Assembly (NCBI RefSeq): GCF_000003605.2 | Contig: NW_003149766.1 | Coordinates: forward strand, 474,274 to 490,486 | Reading direction: 5' to 3' | Source: Saccoglossus kowalevskii | Taxonomy: Eukaryota > Hemichordata > Enteropneusta > Harrimaniidae | DNA length: 16,213 nt | Part shown: one piece after another, positions 1 to 10,600 of the stretch | Layout of the letters: each line of letters begins with the position of its first letter | How positions within the stretch are numbered: position 1 is the stretch's first letter | Made by a program: the position numbers and the translations under genes | Notes under the pieces: generated by a model | Databases searched by the model: none | What the model was told of the DNA's origin: nothing | Seen by the model: the letters and a program-made list of their open reading frames with translations, nothing else

Positions 1-154
1 ATCCACTTGATAAAATTTGATTGAATAGTTTATTAATACAAGCTAATAGTAATGGGTTATAGCACTTAAACATTTCATTGATAATAGAATCAGGACCTGC
101 TGATTTGCCACATTTAGTTTTTTTAATTGCAGTAATGATTTCATTGTTGGTAAT
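1..154 (-). mobile_element. Non-LTR retrotransposon (LINE) reverse transcriptase fragment, cut by the window edge
   Basis: On the minus strand 154 to 2 reads as 51 open codons. They contain GKSAGPDSIINEMFK, then a segment ending INKLFNQILSSG. This is the characteristic start of the reverse transcriptase domain in LINE ORF2 proteins (K-S-A/P-G-P-D, then the LLxLINKLFNxILxSG helix). A TAA lies directly upstream in frame at 155-157 and an A/T homopolymer tract follows at 157-173, so the copy appears 5'-truncated or decayed. Its downstream part lies beyond position 1. The clade cannot be assigned from so little. The fragment is unlikely to be functional and is oriented as DARS2, about 1.2 kb past its 3' end. 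Confidence 0.85.
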
Positions 155-1395
155 TTAAAAAAATAAAAAAAAATGGCGGGGTTGTATCATACTCCGCTAA
201 CTGGTTACTTGTGTAAACAATCGCAAACTATCATAGACATCAAAGATGAGCTAAACAATGTCCTTATCAGGATTAATTTGGGTTGAAACAAAAGGAAATA
301 AGCCAGTTAAGAGGCTTAAGTGGCTACTTGATAGGCGTCGTGGCTCCTTCCGTTAGTACCTTCCATGGTCATTCCAAAATGTTCTTATAAATTTTCTAAT
401 TAGGAAAATCATCATTTATTTAGAACACCCTGGATCCCCAAAATCCTTGAAGGGAAAGGAAGGCTCTCCAGCAACCAGAACAAATAATAAAAAATTCGTG
501 ATTTTTTGCCAGTCATTAAAATCTGAATATTTCATAAAATTCTCGACCAATGTAAAATTGTACGACTTAGCACAGCTTTAGTTTGGTATTTTTAAAGTAT
601 TTTAACATGAAAGAAAGAAATTGTCATTTGAATAAGGCTGACGAAGGAGGTCGCAAAATTACTGAAATGCATACATCTTCATAAACAATCCTGATCGCAG
701 TTTTTTGTATTCCACATTACAATATCCCGTTTTTGATAATTTTTTAAACTGGTGAAACAACAAAAGCCTCTTTGAAAAAAAATTAAATTGAGGTTCATCT
801 AGCCATTGTCTAAAATGCATTTTTCAGTTATTATTTCTGGCTAATAAAAAAATATTCATCTAATAAGCCGTCATTCTTCAGATCGTAAATGGAACACAAT
901 GTTCTCACTTTTTTGAATCACTTGGTATCACTTCATGTAACCAAATGGTTCAAATATTTTGTTCTTACTGCTTAGTTCTGTAGGTAATGCCATTGTTATG
1001 TGTCGGTACATTCTTTAATGTTCTTGGATGTGTAAATTTCGTTTTGACTATGTATATAGATATCATTTGGGTATTTTATCATTTTCACTTTACATGAACA
1101 TAAGCTGAGACCATCAACTGTATATCCAATAGATGCGAGTACAGGCTTTGGCAATATTTATTCTGATTGCCTCTTAAACTTCATCTGCAAATCAAATGCA
1201 GGTGGCTCCATTTGTCTACCAATTATAACTTGCCTTACTAAATATCACAGGAAATGAACACGAAGTAGTCAAATGTAGATAGAGGCATAGTACACTGGTG
1301 GATTCTATCACTGAAATTTAGCAGTGTATTTGTCACATCCCCGTGGTTAAAACAGAATTACACACAAACCAGTAGTAAAACAGACATATTTTCAG
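155..1395. other. Intergenic sequence with no recognised gene
   Basis: This AT-rich stretch lies between the LINE fragment and the DARS2 3' end. I found no convincing coding exon, tRNA or terminal inverted repeat. A distal AATAAA on the minus strand (1157-1162) could be an alternative DARS2 poly(A) signal giving a longer 3' UTR. Confidence 0.5.
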
Positions 1396-1400
1396 TGGTT

Positions 1401-1406
1401 TTTAAT
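1401..1406 (-). terminator. Probable DARS2 polyadenylation signal (ATTAAA)
   Basis: The common variant hexamer ATTAAA lies about 40 nt past the DARS2 stop codon on the minus strand. It is followed about 35 nt later by a GU-rich run, GTTTGTGTGT (1369-1360), the usual spacing for a downstream element. Cleavage near 1375-1390 would give a very short 3' UTR. The more distal AATAAA at 1157-1162 is the alternative. Confidence 0.55.
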
Positions 1407-1445
1407 CATTATCTATAAAACAATTCAAGCAATAGTTATAAGATG

Positions 1446-1612
1446 TTATGATTTCTTCTTTTGTATTTCAATATGATAATCTTTGATGTCTTCATTCGTT
1501 AGCTTTGTAGGTGCACCACTCATTAAGTCATTACCTTCCCACGATTTAGGGAATGCTATGACATCCCGGATTGACTGGGTGCCGCGTAGCATAGAGATGT
1601 ATCTGTCAAATC
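1446..1612 (-). CDS. DARS2: DARS2 exon 15 (last coding exon, motif 3 and C-terminus)
   Basis: The exon encodes residues 585-639 and the TAA stop (1446-1448). The acceptor is tttatttacag|GATTT, and its first two bases complete Gly585. It contains FDR of motif 3 (Arg588 contacts ATP in this enzyme class) and the conserved [13 protein letters not shown] stretch (596-608). The end, [12 protein letters not shown], matches the family's short C-terminal tail after the YHI motif. The protein therefore ends at the usual place and is not truncated. Confidence 0.95.
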
Positions 1613-4600
1613 CTGTAAATAAAATATCATCAATGTAGTTAGACTTCCGTTAATCATTTACCAGTCACCAATAGCAAACATTTGATTTGACAACAATAAA
1701 TTATATTTACATTTTCACTACCAGTGGCTAAGACTAATGCATATCAACATGAAATATTCTAAGGAAATGGTCATCATTTAAAAACATAATCACTCACAGA
1801 GAGATAAATAATATTCAACATCAATAAGTAAACCCAGACAACATCTGAATTACTAAGCAAATTTACAATTTAGGGAGAGATACATAGAACTCTGAGAAAT
1901 CAACCATGTGGTCATACCATGTGTTTCAAAAAGAGAGCACACTCTGCTCTGCAGTGGTACCCAACACATCTTCCTAGTAATAGAAGTCTCAGAACTGCTT
2001 GTGTGGTTGGGAGTAATATTAATCAACCATATAAAATCACAAGATGGTTGAGAAAAACAGAATGCCGATACTGAATGTCAATAAGCCAACTCTGACAGCA
2101 TCAGAATCCGGAAAACACAAATGGAATAAACACAACATAAAACACAATTAATTTAGGGGGAGATACATGCACCTCCTGGAAACCAACCACATCAGAAAAA
2201 CATATTGCCAGAAGACGCAACATGCAGGAACAACATAGAATAATTCATCGTAAAATACAAAATGTTGATGTGACACTGACATAATGGAAACATATGTCCT
2301 TCAAATGACCATACATGCATTTTTTTTATTTCAGTAATGAATACTGCTGTTCATAGCCAAAAAACCAAGAAAGTCTCTCACAAAAGTAGTTTACAATCTC
2401 ATGTCATACCTATTGCAATGCCTCCATGTGTTGGTGCACCTGACTCTAATGCTTCCAGTAAATGATAAAGTGAACTGGAATCCTCCTAGCAAGAATAAAA
2501 AATAATGAGGAATACATCAAAAATAGTTTTGTACTAAATTGTAAACTACATAATAACCATGCATGTAGATCATACATTACATGTAGCATTGTTTTATTAA
2601 GACTATACTCATTCTAAATGTATATTGTACAATTGTGTATCGAGGATTGGGAACACGTATTTAATGTTTTCAGTCTAACTTAGTAGTTAGAGTGAAATAT
2701 CAGGGACATGAATGTGTACTTCGCAATACAATAAAGTATTAAGTTTTTTTCTGCAGCGCACATGCATTTTATTGGAAATATTATACTGTTTTTTTTTTTT
2801 GGCAAAAGTTTTCAAACTTTCAGACTCTATTGCTCAAAACACTAAATTCCCAATCATGTCTTTGTAATCATAATATATAATTACACAATACCAATGGTAT
2901 AAGATTAGGGTATGCAAATGTCAGAAGATAAAAAACACATAAATTGAAGAAGTCACATGAACTGTGATATGATCACCAAATGACAGGAAAAACTTACATT
3001 TCTGGAAATCCTAAAGCAAATCTTGTCTGTGTTCATTTCTGACGATATTTGATAGTTTCTGTGCATATTTATAAATAATAATCTCGCTCATTTCTGTTTT
3101 CACAATCAAACATTTCTAAGCACCCACTACTTACGTTGTTTGAATCAATATGCAGGGAAGAAGATCTCTATCAAACGCTTGAAAAGTGCAAGAGTTTTCT
3201 TCTTTCGAGATCTTCGTTGAACAACACTGTACATGGTTTGCATACCCTAATCTTATAAATCCTTGATAACAATATGATAGATTAATCAAAGTACCTTAAG
3301 AATCTCATCTAGTACATATTTCTGTAATTTTGCATCATGAATTCTAATAGAACCACCAGCTATCTCTGCTCCATTATACACAAGATCATAGTGAAGACTT
3401 CGTACCTATTAACAATGACCAAAGAAGTATTTACTTTGAAAAAAACGTTTAATGTGGTGTTAATTGTCACTTTGATTTCGATTGTTAAACAGTCTGTGGT
3501 GCAAATTCCGAAATAAAATGTTCTGCGCCATGAATCCATCATGAGTGATGTCAATACCAAGTTTGAAGGAATGTCTCAGAAGGGACTGATGACATGTTGA
3601 AAACATTATTTTTTGGCAACCAGTTGGTCAAATGTCAACCAATCGCAAGAGAAATTGACAGGCATATGTATACTATTGTATATTCCCACTACATCAACTA
3701 TAACATTCAAAATCAACAAAGGCATGTCAGAGACATGACATTAGATGAATGTACAAAACCTGAAAATGGGAACTACTAAACCTTGTACATAACCACCAGA
3801 TATAGTGTTCATACCAAGTTTGAGTGAAATCAAATCCACGCATTATAAACCATTTGAAAAATCTTAATTATGCAAATTATGTATTCAATATGCTAAGATT
3901 TAGAAACAAATTTCAGCGCCAGATAAACAAATCATTTATCATTGACAAAACCAGATTTTATTGAAATCTAACAAATACTCTCAAAAAAAACAGTTGTGAC
4001 TACACAAGGAAAGAAGAAGAACAAACCAAATTAGTAGTTCCTTTTTCAAGAATTGCCTTAATATATCAGTTACTAACCTTGTCAGGTTTTGTGTAAATAA
4101 ATTCTGCATCTTCTGGATGAGGTGCAGTAAAAGGGTGGTGCGCTGATTCCAGTTCTACTGTCTGAGATTCACACTTTCCATTCTCTTTTGGTAAAAACAA
4201 TGGGAAATCTTCCACCCATACAAATGCATTGCTCCGGGTCTTTCTTACATTAACACCTGAAAAGGTAATTACATCCACAATTTTTTTAAACCCAAGCTTT
4301 GTATTAGGGGAAAAAATGTTTTCTGATTCTGAGATGTACTTGTTTTTTTCAACGACATTTGTATTATAGGCATAAGATAGACGACATGATGTCTGTACAT
4401 GTACATGACATCGCTTTGACCTTGTAAATTAACATCGAAATTGTATCTCAGATATATAATGTTTGTGTGCGATATGAAAATAATGCACCACAGGCAATAA
4501 GATTGTCGAAAAGAGTGATTTTGCGGAGCACCTCGAACTGATGTTTCACGCTAGAGTGTCATTTGCACACTGAAAACTGGAAGCCATTATTCCTTTTATA

Positions 4601-7600
4601 CCCGGAGCCACGGTTTAAACTTGATTGGTCCAGGCATATATGAAATATGGCTCCAGGGAGCTGCATTCATTTAAACAAGATGACCACCAGTCAGCCATTT
4701 TGGACAAAAATACATTTGTGTTTGTCTTATATAATGTATGAGTGAAGTTTGAACTTGATCTATTCACGAATATCGGAGATATAACCAAATCCAATAAAAC
4801 AAAATGATATGCATCAAGATTCTATTATGTTAAACATATGTTTGAACAGAACCAGTCCAAGCATAACTGAGATCCAGTTGTGGTGAAAATAAGTGATTTT
4901 AATATATATTTTGTCTTAAAATGGCTGTTATGTGTAACATGCTGCTACTTTTAGGAATAACAATTTTGTTTAAAAACATGGTTCAATAATATGCATAAAA
5001 ATGAAACTCTTAAGTACAGATAGTATAACACAAAATGTATCAGGACTTTCACTACTCACCCTTGGTCTCAAGTAAATCAGCAACTGCTATTCTCATATGT
5101 CCAAGTAGCAGACACTATAGAATACACGGAAACAATCATTTCAACAGCACTGTAAAACCATTTGTCAACTATTGTCATACTTTTATAGTCTGTTATTTGG
5201 ATTACTGACAGGGAATTATAAGATTAGGGTATGCAACTTATACATCTTTGCAGGGTGATATGTGATGAAGGTCTTACATGAATCAAACACCATTAGAGTC
5301 AGTAGATGTTTGAAAAGATTCGACTAAGTAAACAGAAATGAACAAGATTATAGCAATATTCAAATAAATGCAAGACGCATACACATTTAACATACGTCGG
5401 GAATAAAGCAAGAGTACCAAAATAATACAGCATTTCCTAACATGATCACACACAGGCTCCTAGGGACGGCTGTGGTTGATCCGCAAAACCGAAAGTATCG
5501 GACAATGTGTATTAGTAAGCCTAGTAATGTATGTTTGTCATACAATGTTTGCAATCATCTTGTGATTCATGTGTTTGCTTCAATGAATATCTTCATCACA
5601 TGTTACACCACCATTACACATCCTATAAATACTAATCTAACAATATGAGCAGCATGCAACCCAAGCCTGGATACTATGGAAGATACATATGTGTACCAAT
5701 ATGTCATACATAGTGAATCACTATTCATATCCTGCTTACTGTAAAATGACTAATTTTCCCTGGGTTTAAGTTTCGCTGATTTACCATTTCAGGCATATTC
5801 AGTGGGTTTTAAATTCACAGTTTTATCATTTAGATAATGTGTTCTATGCTAAATTTTACATATTCACTGGGTTTTAATTTAGCGCATTTTCTAGCCAGCG
5901 AAATAAAAACCCAGTGAATAATTAATCCTTTTACAGTATTTGAGTAAATGCACATACATATATATTATTACAAATAATAACTGCAGCCCATGCCAAAACT
6001 GTAGTATTTAACCCTTTGAATGCCATAATTATTCTCTCCACAATTTTGATGCTAAAGTTTTCAAATATTCAATATGTATTTTTCTGGAATTGCTTTGTTA
6101 AATTTGGACCAAATAGAAACTGTATATTTTTATGTAGTCTGCAATACAAAATTTTGTAAATGAAGACAAAAGTTGATTTCAGCACTCAAAGAGTTTAAAA
6201 ACACTTAAACAAAAATGTTTATTTTAATCAAATTGACCACATAAAACAACAAAATATTTACAAAATTGTAATAAAACTTACTGTTGAGAGGTATTTCCCG
6301 GCAGCAAGAAGTATGACATCTCCTGGTTTCATGTGAAGCAGATCTCCAAGCCTATTTTTCATATCATCTTTCAAATATTTTGATATCGGTGACCGCCATG
6401 TTGTCTCGTCTTTAACTTGTATAAAAATAACTCCATGTTCAGATCTGGTTTTAGCCAGTTTTTGAAGATTTTCTAAATCTCTATTTGTTATATGTGTCTA
6501 AAAAAATTAAAATTGATTATGAAATTAAAAATACCTTATTTAATCTATTAGTAGTTACTTATATAAATTACAGAGGTGTGTCTATGGTCAAAATAAGTTA
6601 TATTTTAATGTACACAAAAACAATGTTGATTTATGTATTTTTCGATTTGACGAAATACAATAAGAGTTAGTACCGATATACACATAACTATGAATTTTGT
6701 TACAAATGAATATTTATATATACAATTATACCATATTTACTCTTATAAGTGTGATAGAAGCGCATGTACATTTGCATGTACTCTTGAATGAAAGATTATA
6801 ATATGACTTAATTTGAACATATACACACCGCTGTCATTTACATATGTTCATGTGCCACGATATGAGAAAATTGGGTATTTCTTCAAAAAGAAATTTTAAT
6901 GATACCTACATGAGGTCTGATAGCAATGGCTTGTACAGTTCCCTCGGTAGATTTCAGGGCATCGTCAAAAATGGACAATCCGCTATTGATAAAAATATCA
7001 CTGACATCATGAAGCTGGAAAGAAGATTAAATTATTATGAGGTTATTACGAAGATGCCGAAAAGTATGTGCGAAGACAGTACAGTGGGAGTATAGACCAA
7101 TGTGCAGTGGAGGTTGATGCGACAGCGTACTGCTTGAGTGCATGCTTTGCGGTATCCTCGTAATAACCTTATTATTATACATCTTTTTCTCCCAAGAATA
7201 CATCATGGGAATGGTGAAATCCAAAAAGTTAATAACAGATAGCGAACTTGTTTGTGTGGGGCGTGGTCAAACCCTGGGAGCAGCCATGTTTGTTTTTATT
7301 ATTAGCGTAATCGCTCCATATTTGGAATACGCATTTTCCAACATGGTAGGATGAAAATATCCTATGAAATACCGTAAAATTACAACACGATGTAATAATT
7401 ATTATTATTTATGCAATTATTAAATATTTAAACAATAATGCATTCCCCGGTGGTTCATAATGAACGAAAGCACACTTTGCACGACACAATGTTGGAGACG
7501 TAGTTGAGCACATTATGGAGTGCAAAGTGTCCTTGAGTAAAGTGTCCATTATAGCGAATAATCTGTTGCAATGACGTCATAAAATTCGCTGGTATTGACA

Positions 7601-10600
7601 ATGCTATAATATAATATTAAATAATCTACATGTAGCAATATCTTAATTACAAAATACATTATGGGCATACAGTGAAACCAAAATCCTAGTTATTTATGAC
7701 TGTATGAGGGCAATGTATCATATTTGCTCTTAATAGTAGAGCACATGGTGATGACATTACAGAGATTTTTCTGCACTACATATAAGCAATATTTTAATCT
7801 TTTAGTACACCTCAGATGTGACTTTTTGGTTTATATGCACTTCTATTGGAGGTGTGATAAGAATAAAGAAAATATGTTTAGTTCCGAATTCTGGGTTAGT
7901 AAATTGCTTTATGAGCATGATTCTTCAATTTGAAAAACAGTAATTGGGATTGGGTATCCAGTCTAGATATGGTACTTAATAACAAAGTAATAGTGGAAAT
8001 GCGTTAGCATGATATATTATGGTACATTCAGTATCCAATCATGAATAAATAAATTAATATCACTGACCTTCATATCAAACCTTGTGTCTGGTTTGTCAGT
8101 TCCATACTGAATAATGATAAAAAAAGTAAATTGAATGAATGACTCACTCAATAAAATACTTAGAGGAACAAAACACATTTCAATCACATTTTTTGTCTCC
8201 ATAAACTGCAATTTTCGAGACATAATACATGTACCAGGGTATATATAAGTCCAATGCCTGATGATAAACTTCAAATTATTGGTTTTATAAAAAAGATAGC
8301 ATGGTCATTATTATTTTTTAATAAATATGGGTTACCTTGGCGATAGCATCAGCATAAGTCATCTTAGGGAAAGGCAGTGTGAGATTGGTTTTATTTGAAG
8401 GCCAGGAATACTCTATCATGCCTTCTACAAGACTGTATATGTTTTCTCGATTAACAAAAGACATTTCCAAGTCCACCTGAAAAAATAAACAAAATAATTT
8501 GAATAATCATAATCCAGCAATGTTAACGAGATTAGGACTCACCTGAGTGATTTCTGGTTGTCTATCTGCTCTAGCAATGTGAACCAGATTGGGACTCACC
8601 TGAGTGAATTCTGCTTGTCTATCTGGTCTAGCAATGTGAACCAGATTGGAACTCACCTGCGTGAATTCTGGTTGTCTATCTGGTCTAGCAATGTGAACCA
8701 GATTGGGACTCACCTGAGTGAATTCTGGTTGCCTATCTGGTCTAGCAATGTGAACTAGATTACGACTCACCTGAGTGAATTCTGGTTGTCTATCTGGTTT
8801 AGTTCCTTCATCCCTATAGCACCTGGCAAATTGGAAATAACGATCAAGTCCACCAACCATTAGTAGCTGTTTAAACTGAAATACAGAAAAAAGCCCCATG
8901 ACATATGTGTAGGGAAATTATTAAAGAATAATATAAGGTTATTACGAGAATATCTCAAAGTATGCACAAAAACAGTACAGCTGAAGTATCGACCGATAAT
9001 GTATAAGTATTACTTATACTTGCTTTCACAATTATTCTTAATTATCCTCAGATAAATCAAAATAAATTGTAATCCTAAGACCACACTGAATTACAGTACA
9101 TCTCACATATCAGAAGTCTGTTCCAGCCATACTGAATCACATCTCAAATGACCCAGGTCTGGACAAGCCATACTGAATCACACCTCATATAGCAAAGGTC
9201 TGGTCTAGTTACACTGGATCACATGTCAAATGACCGAGGTCTGGGCAAGCCACACTGGATCACACCTCAAATGACAAAGGTCCGGGCAAGTCGTAGTGGT
9301 CTGGTCCTGATTTATTGCAATGCCAATTGTTGTATGATATCAATAGAGCTGAAGTATCACGAGTTCAATGAAGAATAGAATTGACACTGACAGTATCAAC
9401 AAACATTGTTGACTTTTAGAAAGCTTTGTCATGAAATAGAATATATGAATAAAAAGAAACTTTGAATATAAATTAATAAATAACCAAATCAATGTATGAA
9501 ACATAAATTACTCTCTTTCAAAAAATATTTCTGTGGTAATGTCAAATTTGAACTAAAATGTTGACTCAATAGATACTTCTGTTCACTTCGATTCGTAGTT
9601 AGTCATTCAGTTGAGTAGGCAACCAATTACCTGTTGAGGACTTTGGGGTAAACAATAAAACCGTTCTGGATGTCTTGTAGGAATTACAAATTCTTGAGAG
9701 CCACCTGGTGTTTGTTTAAACATTGTCGGTGTTTCCACTTCAACAAAACCTGAGAGAAAATAAAAATTATATTGCGTTAACTGCATAATTGGGAGGGATT
9801 GCGTAGAGATAAAACAAGCCATGTATGGCACAGTCCCTGTTAGTTATCAAACTTAAGATATATACCGAAGCTGATGCTTGATTATGATGATTTTTAATAT
9901 TAAAATGGTTGACATTCAGTCATTTTGTATTTGATCATCATCTCCATATTGAGAGATATTGCTATGAAAAAGCATTAATAAAAACAAAATGGCCATCAGT
10001 TGACATGATGTATAATGAATATATAAAGTTTGAGAATAATCAGTCAAAGCATGTCAGAGATATGGCCTTTGAACCGTATTAATTAAAACAAAATAGCCAT
10101 CAGTCAGCCATTTTAAATCCAATCTGGAAAACAAAATGGCGTGCATCAAGGACCAATAATGTCTAAAGTATGTACCAAATTTGAACAAAATCCATCTGTA
10201 AACAGCCAAAATCCAGTTCCAGAATGCCAGAAATGCTTGATTTCAGATTTTCGGTCTGCGTCGGAACAGGGACTAAGAAAAAAAGATATTTTTCAGCCCC
10301 TCAGACTGCTGCACAGCATTGAATTTCTCATTAGTTAATAATTTTCTCAATATTAGTTATTACCACCCGAAAAGGAGAATTTGTGCCAGAGTGGGCAAGA
10401 GATCATTTAAACATCAAAAGGACAGCAAAGTCTCCAAGTCATGCTGTTAAATTTGTATTAAATACCTAAAATCTGATGAACAATGTGCTGTTTATGATAT
10501 TGGTCACATGGTCAGTGGGCGAGTGCTATGCTGATTGGAGAACAGTTATGGCAACCGAAAATTTGAATTTTTCAAACAATACTGGGGTAAACATTTCCCC

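Noticed and set aside
6844-7095. 83-codon + strand frame across DARS2 exon 9
   Set aside because: Shadow of exon 9 on the other strand plus one arm of the intron 8 palindrome.
8558-8758. Repetitive 66-codon + strand frame in intron 6
   Set aside because: It is the reverse-strand shadow of the 57-bp tandem array, whose period is a multiple of three and so keeps frames open on both strands.
10360-10470. Short + strand open frame reading [21 protein letters not shown] and on to a TAA
   Set aside because: It looks protein-like, but it is only about 40 codons, lies in intron 4, lacks a family I recognise, and is not followed by more coding sequence. Probably chance, or a very old transposon remnant.
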